DNA of 9,363 bases, taken from positions 1 through 9,363 of the forward strand of contig URCX01000077.1 of assembly GCA_900546465.1 (NCBI GenBank), read 5' to 3'. The notes beneath the pieces are model-generated. The model had not been told where the DNA came from and did not search any database. It saw only the letters and a program-made list of their open reading frames with translations. Positions 1-6,945 of this stretch are shown one piece after another. Within the stretch, counting starts at the first letter, position 1. Every line of letters begins with the position of its first letter. The DNA is from an uncultured Bacteroidota bacterium. Lineage in GTDB: Bacteria; Bacteroidota; Bacteroidia; Bacteroidales; P3. The position numbers and the translations under genes were made by a program.

Positions 1-109
1 CGGAATAAATGCAATGTAACAAAGCATGAAAGAGACACAAGACAAAGTAAATTCCCGACAGACAAGGAGTATTGTTTTTTAATTCGATATATTCATACTG
101 TTTCATACC

Positions 110-390
110 ATGTCGAGATTGATTGCAAAGAAACGATTTCGTGAACTCGGAGTTCGAGGCATTGAAAGAGAATGTCTTGCTTCAAATCCCCGAGCTCAAC
201 GGCGGAAAGGCAGGAACGTTCGGGCTCAAAGCCGCTCGGGAGTGTTTGCGAATAGAGACAGGCAAGCTGCCTGAGGGAGTCTGTAGCGTCATGCTCGGCA
301 ATGCGGCAAGGAAACCGACAGCCGGGTAATTCCGAAAGACTGTAAAACACTTTGAGAAAGCCGCAGGCAACAATGCCTGCGGCTTTCTTC
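110..390 (+). ncRNA. Candidate structured RNA or decayed gene (GC-rich island ending in terminator)
   Basis: No recognised gene family is seen here. Counted by hand, 181-330 is about 58% G+C, against about 33% in 1-120 and 32% in 391-480. The island contains several short inverted repeats: GAACT/AGTTC (143-147/151-155), CCCGAG/CTCGGG (189-194/235-240) with an inner CGGC/GCCG (200-203/231-234), and CAGGCA/TGCCTG (259-264/268-273). It ends just before a strong terminator. Open frames exist on both strands, but they lack ATG starts; one plus-strand frame (123-329) begins at TTG directly after a stop. The only ATG-started frame noted (110-274, 54 codons) is an arginine-rich string resembling nothing known to me. 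The terminator implies that something upstream is transcribed rightward. An RNA gene, a very small protein gene or a pseudogene remnant are all possible. It does not look like tmRNA, RNase P RNA or a tRNA. Positions 1-109 are AT-rich and show nothing. Confidence 0.2.
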
Positions 391-392
391 GT
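356..392 (+). terminator. Strong hairpin terminator upstream of clpB
   Basis: A perfect 14-bp stem has arms GAAAGCCGCAGGCA (356-369) and TGCCTGCGGCTTTC (374-387) around an ACAA tetraloop. T-rich sequence follows on the plus strand (TTCGTTTCTATTGTTT), though not as a pure T-run. It should end transcription of whatever lies in 110-330 and insulate clpB. Confidence 0.75.
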
Positions 393-652
393 TTCTATTG
401 TTTAGAAAAGAAATGAACCCGAACAGTCAAAAGAATGCTGTAAGTTGAATGCTCCTTAATATGTCATTTGTGTGAGAATTTACCAATCTTTTATTGGAAG
501 GTATATGCTTTTGCTTTGTTTTGAAAAGTGTCATGCGAGGTGAAATTTTGTCAGAACCGCGTAGCTATCGAGTGCTTTTATATGCAAATTCGTCAGTCTT
601 TGCTTTTCGGCTCGTTTTTTGCAGGGGTATTGTACAAAAACGAACAAGAATT
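393..652 (+). other. AT-rich clpB leader and promoter region without a gene
   Basis: This stretch lies between the terminator and the clpB start. The clpB frame stays open upstream to about 494. However, the 53 codons there start at TTG, are rich in Cys, Phe and Arg, and do not resemble the Clp_N domain, so I read them as untranslated. No clean Bacteroidota promoter (TAnnTTTG) was found. The best imperfect match is TTGTTTTG at 516-523, with TTG at 494-496 19 bp upstream. Confidence 0.4.
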
Positions 653-2809
653 ATGGAAACAAGGAATGGAAAATTAGAAAATTTGAACAGATTTGCCCAT
701 AACCTTATCGATAAGGCAAGGGAAGGCAAATTGGATCCGGTGATAGGACGAGACGAGGAAATAAGGAGAGTCTTGCAGATACTGTCCCGTAGAACGAAGA
801 ACAATCCTGTGTTGGTCGGTGAACCCGGAGTGGGAAAAACGGCTATCGTAGAGGGATTGGCTCGAAGGATTTTGAAGAAAGATGTTCCCGAAAACTTGAA
901 AGACAAACAGATTTACACCTTGGATATGGGTGCTTTGATTGCAGGTGCCAAGTATAAGGGAGAATTTGAGGAGCGTTTGAAAGGTGTGGTTAACGAGGTG
1001 GTCGAATCCCAAGGGGATATAATCCTTTTCATAGATGAAATTCATACTTTGGTCGGAGCCGGCGGAGGAGATGGAGCAATGGACGCAGCCAATATCTTGA
1101 AGCCTGCCTTGGCAAGAGGGGAATTGAGGGCTATCGGAGCAACAACTCTTAATGAGTATCAGAAGTATTTTGAAAAGGATAAAGCCTTGGAGCGTAGGTT
1201 TCAAATGGTTTTGGTAGATGAGCCGAGTGTTGCCGATACCATAAGTATATTGAGAGGCTTGAAAGAGCGTTATGAGGTTCACCATCATGTGAGGATAAAG
1301 GATAGTGCCATAGTTGCGGCAGCTCAAATGTCGGCAAGGTATATTACAAACCGTTTCTTGCCGGACAAAGCAATAGACCTTATAGATGAAGCAGCTGCAA
1401 AGCTACGTATGGAGATAGATTCTTCTCCGGAGGAATTGGACGAGTTGGAGAGACGTTTGATGCAGCTTGAAATCGAGCGTGCAGCCATAAAGAAAGAGAA
1501 GGATACGAAGAAAGAAAACGAACTTTCTGCGGAAATAGATAAATTAAAGAAAGAAAGAGACGAGTTACATGCACGTTGGGAGGCAGAGAAGAAGTATGTT
1601 GAAGCCATACAGGAGGAGGTAAAGAAAATCGAACGCTATAAATTTGAAGCCGAACAAGCGGAGAGAGCGGGTGATTACGGAAAAGTTGCCGAGTTACGCT
1701 ATGGCAAGATAAAGACCGCAGAAACCGATTTGGAGAATTATAAGACCAAATTGAAGAGCATGCAGACCAACGGAGCCTTGATAACGGAGGAGGTTGATGA
1801 TAACCATATTGCCGAAGTGGTTTCGCGATGGACTGGTATCCCTGTGGCAAAGATGATGCAGAGTGAGAAAGATAAGCTATTGCACTTGGAAGACGAATTG
1901 AAGAAAAGGGTCGTCGGCCAGGAGGAAGCCATAGAGGCAGTAGCCAATGCGATAAGAAGAAGTCGTAGCGGCTTGGCTGATGAAAACAGACCGATAGGTT
2001 CGTTCGCATTCTTAGGCAGTACCGGTGTCGGAAAGACCGAATTGGCAAAGGCTTTGGCGGAATTGCTGTTCGACAAAGAAGACCTTATGGTAAGGATAGA
2101 CATGAGCGAGTATCAGGAAAGGCATACCGTCTCTCGGTTGATAGGAGCGCCTCCGGGATATGTAGGTTATGAGGAAAGCGGACAGTTGACCGAAGCCGTA
2201 AGAAGGAAACCATATTCGATAGTATTGTTGGACGAGATAGAGAAAGCACACCCCGATGTTTTCAATATATTGTTACAAGTATTGGAGGACGGCAGATTGA
2301 CCGATAATAAGGGCAGAGTGGTGGATTTCAAGAATACAATAATAATAATGACTTCCAACATAGGTTCGGAGATATTGCAACACGCCATAAGCGAACACGG
2401 CAATGATTTCTCTTCCGAGTGGAACAAAGCAAAGACCTCTGTATTGGAGTTATTGAAGAAGACAATCCGTCCGGAATTACTTAACCGTATAGACGAGATT
2501 GTAGTATTCAAACCATTGCAAAAGGAAGAAGTAAGAGAGATTGTCAAATTACAGTTGTCTCGTTTGCAGAAACGTTTGAAAGAAAAAAATGTCGAACTCC
2601 AATGCACCGAAGAAAGCATGGACTACTTGGCAGAAAAAGGCTATCAACCCGACTTGGGAGCAAGACCGATAAAGAGAGCCATTCAGCGGTATGTCATAGA
2701 CAAATTGTCGGTCTTTATGATAGAAGGCAACATGCCGGAGAACAGCAAGGTGGAAATGTTCTTATCCGGCGGCGAATTGCAGTTCCGCTTCTTGAACGAG
2801 AAGAAGTAA
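653..2809 (+). CDS. clpB: ClpB-type AAA+ disaggregase lacking the N-terminal domain
   Basis: ATP-driven cytoplasmic disaggregase that, in this family, forms hexamers and threads aggregated proteins through its pore together with DnaK. Starting at the ATG at 653 it has 718 residues. AAA+ domain 1 shows Walker A GEPGVGKT (56-63), pore-loop Tyr101 in KYKGEFEER, Walker B IDEIH (127-131) and arginine fingers R181/R182. A coiled-coil middle domain (about 255-375) marks it as ClpB rather than ClpA or ClpC. AAA+ domain 2 shows Walker A GSTGVGKT (455-462), pore loop GYVG (502-505), Walker B LLDEIE (525-530), R612 in LLNRIDE and sensor-2 GAR (669-671). Family members usually have about 860 residues; here the roughly 150-residue Clp_N domain is absent and the protein begins in the linker before domain 1. 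The ATG follows an A-rich leader typical of Bacteroidota initiation. The gene is monocistronic, with terminators on both sides. All catalytic motifs are intact, so it should be active. Confidence 0.95.
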   Translation: METRNGKLENLNRFAHNLIDKAREGKLDPVIGRDEEIRRVLQILSRRTKNNPVLVGEPGVGKTAIVEGLARRILKKDVPENLKDKQIYTLDMGALIAGAKYKGEFEERLKGVVNEVVESQGDIILFIDEIHTLVGAGGGDGAMDAANILKPALARGELRAIGATTLNEYQKYFEKDKALERRFQMVLVDEPSVADTISILRGLKERYEVHHHVRIKDSAIVAAAQMSARYITNRFLPDKAIDLIDEAAAKLRMEIDSSPEELDELERRLMQLEIERAAIKKEKDTKKENELSAEIDKLKKERDELHARWEAEKKYVEAIQEEVKKIERYKFEAEQAERAGDYGKVAELRYGKIKTAETDLENYKTKLKSMQTNGALITEEVDDNHIAEVVSRWTGIPVAKMMQSEKDKLLHLEDELKKRVVGQEEAIEAVANAIRRSRSGLADENRPIGSFAFLGSTGVGKTELAKALAELLFDKEDLMVRIDMSEYQERHTVSRLIGAPPGYVGYEESGQLTEAVRRKPYSIVLLDEIEKAHPDVFNILLQVLEDGRLTDNKGRVVDFKNTIIIMTSNIGSEILQHAISEHGNDFSSEWNKAKTSVLELLKKTIRPELLNRIDEIVVFKPLQKEEVREIVKLQLSRLQKRLKEKNVELQCTEESMDYLAEKGYQPDLGARPIKRAIQRYVIDKLSVFMIEGNMPENSKVEMFLSGGELQFRFLNEKK

Positions 2810-2840
2810 AGCCTTACAACTTGGTCAGACCATACGGATT

Positions 2841-2888
2841 AAGGGAGACATACAGTCATAATAAGAATGTATGCCTCCTTTTTTTATT
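2841..2888 (+). terminator. clpB terminator
   Basis: An imperfect hairpin starts about 30 bp after the clpB stop. The arms are GGAG-A-CATACA (2844-2854) and TGTATG-C-CTCC (2868-2878), with one A/C mismatch and a 13-nt loop. A run of seven Ts (2879-2885) and further T-rich sequence follow. AAG (2841-2843) can extend the stem into the T-run, using one G-T wobble. Confidence 0.75.
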
Positions 2889-2942
2889 TTGATTGCAGGC
2901 ATGCGGACAAGAAAAAACTCTATCGGAAGATCACGGAAATTA

Positions 2943-3033
2943 AAACGCCGAAAGAAAAAATTAGAACGGCGAAAGAATTTTCCCAAACGCCGTTTCCGTA
3001 AAATGAATCGGCGTTTCAGTGTAGCGAAACGGC
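2943..3033. repeat. Cluster of short complementary repeats (AAACGCCG / CGGCGTTT / GAAACGGC)
   Basis: The roughly 260-bp non-coding stretch between the clpB terminator and etfB carries AAACGCCG at 2943-2950 and again at 2985-2992, and its reverse complement CGGCGTTT at 3009-3016. A near-copy, GAACGGCGAAAGAA, lies at 2964-2977 and resembles AAACGCCGAAAGAA at 2943-2956. GCCGTTTC (2989-2996) can also pair with GAAACGGC (3026-3033), and CGTTTC (3012-3017) with GAAACG (3026-3031). These pairings exclude one another. The cluster lies upstream of the predicted etf promoter, so it is not obviously part of the etf leader. Function unknown. Confidence 0.55.
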
Positions 3034-3115
3034 CTTATGTTTTTACAGTATGCCTATCGGATATGTCTGAACGGGTGCAAAAAGGCGGTAAAATACCCGT
3101 GTTCGGATTTTTTCG

Positions 3116-3123
3116 TACCTTTG
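3116..3123 (+). promoter_or_regulatory. Bacteroidota -7 promoter element for etfB-etfA-acd
   Basis: TACCTTTG matches the Bacteroidota primary sigma factor -7 consensus TAnnTTTG exactly, and its context (TTCG before, CAG after) is typical. It lies 27 bp before the etfB ATG, so transcription should begin near 3130 and leave a leader of only about 20 nt. A matching -33 element is not clear. Confidence 0.7.
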
Positions 3124-3150
3124 CAGTCTGTATAACTAATAACGAAGTAT

Positions 3151-4023
3151 ATGAGTTTGAAAATCGCAGTGTTGGCAAAGCAAGTGCCTGATACTCGTAA
3201 CGTGGGTAAAGATGCAATGACGGAAGAGGGTACGGTAAATCGTGCTGCCTTGCCGGCTATTTTTAATCCCGAAGATTTGAATGCTTTGGAGATGGCTTTA
3301 TATATAAAGGATATTGTTCCTCAAACCGAGGTGTATGTTTTGACAATGGGACCGGTGAGAGCCGCAGAGATAATTCGTCAATCCTTATACCGCGGAGCTG
3401 ATGGCGGTTTTGTAATCTCCGATCGCAAGGTTGCCGGCAGTGATACTTTGGCGACTTCTTACACCATCAGTCAGGGTGTAAAGAAACTCGGCAAGGTCGA
3501 TTTGGTTTTTGCAGGACGTCAAGCCATTGATGGTGATACGGCTCAGGTCGGACCGCAAACGGCTGAGAAGTTGAATATGCCGCAGATTACATACGCCGAA
3601 GAGGTGATATGTGCAGATGAAAAGAAAATACGTATAAAGAGACGTTTGGAACGCGGAGTGGAAGAGGTGGAATGTGCTTATCCTTGTTTGATAACGGTGG
3701 GTGCTTCTGCACCGGACTGCCGTTTTCCTATCGCAAAACAACTGATGAAATATAAGAATGCTTTGACGGAAGCCGAAGCTGCCGAAATGAAAAAGGATTG
3801 CAGCGATATGTTTGCCAAGAAACCGTATTTGAAAATCGGTCTTTGGAGTGCTGCGGACATAGAAGCGGAGGATAATCGTCTCGGATTGAGCGGTTCTCCT
3901 ACAAAGGTTAAGAAAATAGATAATGTTGTCCTTACTGCAAAAGAAAGCATAGAGGTCGAACCAACGGATGAGGGTTTGGATAATTTAGTCAAGGATTTGA
4001 TTGCTTCACACATCATCGGTTAG
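3151..4023 (+). CDS. etfB: Electron transfer flavoprotein subunit beta
   Basis: Small subunit of the cytoplasmic EtfBA heterodimer, which exchanges electrons with acyl-CoA dehydrogenases. It binds AMP, or FAD in bifurcating members. The 290-residue protein has the alpha/beta nucleotide-binding fold: a start of the form MSLKIAVLAKQVPDT, GSDTLATS (96-103), the nucleotide-loop segment GRQAIDGDTAQVGP (122-135) and the late family motif GLSGSPTKV (245-253). It is somewhat longer than the mitochondrial-type subunit (about 255 residues), as is common in anaerobe Etfs. The ATG was chosen because it starts the conserved N-terminal strand and sits just after the promoter. It is the first gene of a three-gene operon, 32 bp before etfA. 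Whether this Etf bifurcates electrons cannot be settled from motifs alone. Confidence 0.95.
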   Translation: MSLKIAVLAKQVPDTRNVGKDAMTEEGTVNRAALPAIFNPEDLNALEMALYIKDIVPQTEVYVLTMGPVRAAEIIRQSLYRGADGGFVISDRKVAGSDTLATSYTISQGVKKLGKVDLVFAGRQAIDGDTAQVGPQTAEKLNMPQITYAEEVICADEKKIRIKRRLERGVEEVECAYPCLITVGASAPDCRFPIAKQLMKYKNALTEAEAAEMKKDCSDMFAKKPYLKIGLWSAADIEAEDNRLGLSGSPTKVKKIDNVVLTAKESIEVEPTDEGLDNLVKDLIASHIIG

Positions 4024-4055
4024 TTATCAGTGTTTAACAATAAAGAATATCAGAG

Positions 4056-5081
4056 ATGAACAACATATTTGTATATTGCGAGCTTACGGAAGAACGTACC
4101 ATTGCCGATGTGAGCTTGGAACTTTTGAGCAAAGCGAGAAAATTGGCAGATAATCTGCAATGCCAAGTTGAAGCAATAGTGATAGGCGAGTCTGCGGAAA
4201 ACCTTGAAAAGACCTTGTATCCGTACGGTGTGGATATAATAAACTATGCAAAAGACGAGAGATTATTCCCTTACACTACTTTACCTCATTTTGCGATTGT
4301 AACCAAACTTTTGAAAGAAAAAGAGGCTCAGATATGCCTTTTCGGAGCAACTTGCATAGGCAGGGACTTGGCACCGAGAGTATCCTCTTACCTTAAATGC
4401 GGATTGACAGCAGACTGCACAAGTTTGGAAATAGGTTCTCATGAAGACAAAAAGGCAGGCAAGGTTTATGATAAACTCCTATATCAAATACGTCCGGCTT
4501 TCGGAGGTAATATAGTGGCGACGATAGTCAACCCCGATACTCGTCCGCAAATGGCGACGGTCAGAGAAGGTGTCATGAAGAAAGAAATACACGATGCCTC
4601 TTACAAAGGAGAGTTGCAAATCTTGGACGTGGCGAAATATGTCAGTGAAAGCGATTTCTGTGTAAAGATTTTGGCAAGAGAAATCGAGGAGCAGAAAATC
4701 AATATAAAGAATGCACAAATCGTTGTCATAGGAGGATACGGCATGGCAAACGGAAAGGACGGATTTAAGTTGATACATGAACTTGCCGATGTGCTTGGCG
4801 GAGAAGTGGGAGCAACAAGGGCTGCTGTCGATGCAGGTATGACGGAACATGAACGTCAGGTCGGACAAACGGGAGTAACCATTCGTCCCAAGCTATGTAT
4901 AGCCTGCGGAGTATCGGGTGCAGTTCAACACCGCGCAGGTATGGAACAATCTGCCAAGATTATTTCCATAAACACCGATTCCAATGCTCCGATAAACGCC
5001 ATTGCCGATTACAAGATTATTGGTGATGCTTTTGAAATCCTTCCAAAGCTTATAAAGCACTATAAGGACAATACCAAATAA
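4056..5081 (+). CDS. etfA: Electron transfer flavoprotein subunit alpha
   Basis: Large subunit of EtfBA. It carries the FAD that shuttles electrons between the acyl-CoA dehydrogenase and its redox partner. The 341-residue protein has an N-terminal alpha/beta domain (about 1-205) and a C-terminal FAD domain. In the latter are GGYGM (226-230), TRAAVDAG (254-261), QVGQTG (268-273), IRPKLCIACGVSGAVQH (276-292) and a final segment NTDSNAPINAIADYKIIGD (306-324), all family hallmarks. There is no N-terminal ferredoxin-like insertion. One small departure is Arg293 in QHRAGM, where many family members have a hydrophobic residue. It lies between etfB and the acyl-CoA dehydrogenase with 32-bp gaps on both sides, which indicates co-transcription and co-function. 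Confidence 0.95.
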   Translation: MNNIFVYCELTEERTIADVSLELLSKARKLADNLQCQVEAIVIGESAENLEKTLYPYGVDIINYAKDERLFPYTTLPHFAIVTKLLKEKEAQICLFGATCIGRDLAPRVSSYLKCGLTADCTSLEIGSHEDKKAGKVYDKLLYQIRPAFGGNIVATIVNPDTRPQMATVREGVMKKEIHDASYKGELQILDVAKYVSESDFCVKILAREIEEQKINIKNAQIVVIGGYGMANGKDGFKLIHELADVLGGEVGATRAAVDAGMTEHERQVGQTGVTIRPKLCIACGVSGAVQHRAGMEQSAKIISINTDSNAPINAIADYKIIGDAFEILPKLIKHYKDNTK

Positions 5082-5113
5082 TCATATTTGTAAACATAAG
5101 AACAGATTGAATC

Positions 5114-6826
5114 ATGGGTAATTTTTTCACAGATAACGAAAGATTGAAGTTTCATCTTCATCACGATTTGATGCAGGAAATCATTCGCTTGAAGGAGAGA
5201 GACTATGCAGATAAAGACAAATACGATTTCGCACCGGAGAACTTTGAAGATGCTTTGGACTCATACGAAAAAGTATTGGAGATAATAGGCGAAATAACTG
5301 CCGATGTATTGGCAGAAAACGCAAAGGACGTTGATGCAGAAGGCCCCAAAATAGAGGACAATGCCATTATATATGCCAAAGGCACTCAAAAAAATCACGA
5401 GGCTTTGAAGAATGCAGGTTTGTACGGCATGAGTCTTCCTCGTCAGTACGGAGGATTGAATTTCTCTTATGTTCCTTACGTAATGGCGGCTGAAATCGTA
5501 TCACGCGGAGACTGTGGCTTTGCCAATATATGGGGGTTGCAGGATTGTGCGGAAACGATATATGAGTTCGGTTCGGAAGAAATAAAAAACGAATACCTTC
5601 CAAGAATAAACAAAGGTGCCACCTGCTCTATGGATTTGACCGAACCGGATGCGGGAAGCGACCTTCAAGCGGTACGCTTGAAAGCAAGCTATGATGAGAA
5701 AGCCGGAGTTTGGCGATTGAACGGAGTGAAGCGTTTCATCACAAACGGAGATGCCGACATCAAATTGGTACTTGCGAGAAGCGAGGAGGGTACAACAGAC
5801 GGCAGAGGATTGAGTTACTTTGTTTATGACAGAGCAAACAAAGCCGTAACAGTAAGAAGAATAGAAAATAAGCTCGGAATAAAAGGTTCTCCTACCGCAG
5901 AATTGGTATTCAATAACGCACCTGCACAAATAGTAGGCGACAGAAAGCTCGGTTTGATAAAGTATGTGATGAGTCTTATGAACGGAGCAAGGCTCGGAGT
6001 GGGAGCTCAATCCGTCGGATTGGCGGAAGCAGCATACAGAGAAGCTGTTAAGTATGCTCATGAAAGAGAACAGTTCGGTAAACCGATAGCAGACTTTGCT
6101 CAAGTCTATGAAATGCTTGGCAATATGAGAGCAAAGACCGATGCAATCAGAACATTGCTTTACGAAACGGCTCGTCAGGTCGATATGTCCAAGTCTTTGG
6201 ATGCCATTTCTCGCGAAAGAAAAGTAACGCCTGAGGAAAAGCAGTTATTCAAATCTTATTTGAGATTGGCTGATGCCTTGACTCCTATGTTGAAATTGTT
6301 CTCTTCGGAATATGCAAACCAAATTGCATACGACTGTATCCAAGTTCATGGCGGCAGCGGCTTCATGAAAGATTATGCTTGCGAGAGATTGTACAGAGAT
6401 GCAAGGATTTTGACGATTTACGAAGGTACTTCACAGTTGCAGGTTGTTGCAGCAATCAAGGGTGTAAGCTCGGGAGTGTATGCAAACAGAATAAAAGAAT
6501 ACGAAGCTATTGAGGTCTCAGGCGAATTGGCAGAAATGAGAAAGACGCTCATTGCTTTGAGAGAACGTTACGAAGCAACAGTGGAAAAAGCCAAGGAATT
6601 GGGTACGGCAAGTGAAGCATTCGATTTCCTTTCAAGACGATTGGTTGAAATGGCAGGTTATCTTATCATGAGCAATCTCCTTATCAATGACGCACAAAAG
6701 GAAGCCGGTTTCACGCAATCGGCTCGCATAATGACCAAATTGGCACAAAGCGAAATTGAGAAAGCGGCATGTTACATAGAGAACTTCAATCCCGATATAT
6801 TGCAAGACTACAAGGCTTGTTTATAA
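5114..6826 (+). CDS. Long-form acyl-CoA dehydrogenase (DmdC-like architecture)
   Basis: FAD enzyme that oxidises an acyl-CoA to the 2-enoyl-CoA, or runs in reverse, passing electrons to or from EtfBA encoded just upstream. Family motifs are present: the FAD/substrate segment MDLTEPDAGSD (173-183), HEREQFGKPI (317-326), VHGGSGFMKDY (411-421), LYRDARI (426-432), and IYEGTSQLQ with Glu437 at the position of the MCAD catalytic base Glu376. At 570 residues it is far longer than butyryl-CoA dehydrogenases (about 380). The surplus is an N-terminal extension and a roughly 120-residue helical tail (about 450-570), as in the methylthiopropanoyl-CoA dehydrogenase (DmdC) group. Substrate unassigned: the linkage to etfBA fits short-chain acyl-CoA fermentation, but the sequence does not prove butyryl-CoA. 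It is the last gene of the operon and is followed by a terminator. Confidence 0.9.
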   Translation: MGNFFTDNERLKFHLHHDLMQEIIRLKERDYADKDKYDFAPENFEDALDSYEKVLEIIGEITADVLAENAKDVDAEGPKIEDNAIIYAKGTQKNHEALKNAGLYGMSLPRQYGGLNFSYVPYVMAAEIVSRGDCGFANIWGLQDCAETIYEFGSEEIKNEYLPRINKGATCSMDLTEPDAGSDLQAVRLKASYDEKAGVWRLNGVKRFITNGDADIKLVLARSEEGTTDGRGLSYFVYDRANKAVTVRRIENKLGIKGSPTAELVFNNAPAQIVGDRKLGLIKYVMSLMNGARLGVGAQSVGLAEAAYREAVKYAHEREQFGKPIADFAQVYEMLGNMRAKTDAIRTLLYETARQVDMSKSLDAISRERKVTPEEKQLFKSYLRLADALTPMLKLFSSEYANQIAYDCIQVHGGSGFMKDYACERLYRDARILTIYEGTSQLQVVAAIKGVSSGVYANRIKEYEAIEVSGELAEMRKTLIALRERYEATVEKAKELGTASEAFDFLSRRLVEMAGYLIMSNLLINDAQKEAGFTQSARIMTKLAQSEIEKAACYIENFNPDILQDYKACL

Positions 6827-6861
6827 CGAAGTGAGTTTTTCATACGTTTTATTTTAGTTTG

Positions 6862-6894
6862 ACAGCGGTGGAGAGCAATCTCCGCCGTGTTTTA
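6862..6894 (+). terminator. Terminator of the etf-acd operon
   Basis: A 9-bp stem CGGTGGAGA (6866-6874) / TCTCCGCCG (6879-6887), with one G-T wobble and a GCAA tetraloop, is followed by TGTTTTATAT. Flanking ACA/TGT may extend the stem across a bulged G. It starts about 35 bp after the acyl-CoA dehydrogenase stop codon. Confidence 0.8.
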
Positions 6895-6945
6895 TATCCG
6901 AAAGTCTCTTCTCTAGGAAAAGATAAAGCTGCAATATATCCGAAA
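6893..6945 (+). repeat. 11-bp direct repeat in front of and overlapping the ogt start
   Basis: TATATCCGAAA occurs at 6893-6903 and again at 6935-6945, 42 bp apart; the second copy ends on the A of the ogt ATG. It could be a pair of operator half-sites, part of the ogt expression signals, or chance in AT-rich DNA. No clear promoter consensus was found in this 50-bp gap. Confidence 0.35.

Noticed and set aside
141..165. GTTCGA-containing segment resembling a tRNA T-loop
   Set aside because: The surrounding bases do not form a T-stem, acceptor stem or anticodon arm at the required spacing.
123..329. Plus-strand open frame with a faint resemblance to HU-like DNA-binding proteins (segment GGKAGTFGLKA)
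   Set aside because: It starts at TTG immediately after a stop, has no ATG start, and the similarity covers only a few residues; overlapping frames on both strands are equally open because the region is GC-rich.
494..523. Possible clpB promoter (TTG at 494-496, TTGTTTTG at 516-523)
   Set aside because: One mismatch to the -7 consensus in a T-rich region where such matches arise easily; kept only as a remark.
674..1327. Long minus-strand open frame inside clpB (217 codons)
   Set aside because: It is the antisense shadow of the highly conserved clpB coding sequence and shows no recognisable family; the same applies to the other antisense frames in clpB, the etf genes and the acyl-CoA dehydrogenase gene.
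2871..3191. Open frame encoding a strikingly Lys/Arg-rich 106-residue peptide
   Set aside because: It begins inside the clpB terminator, runs through the repeat cluster and the etf promoter, and overlaps the etfB start. The basic composition follows from CGAAAGAA-like repeats, and no family is recognised.
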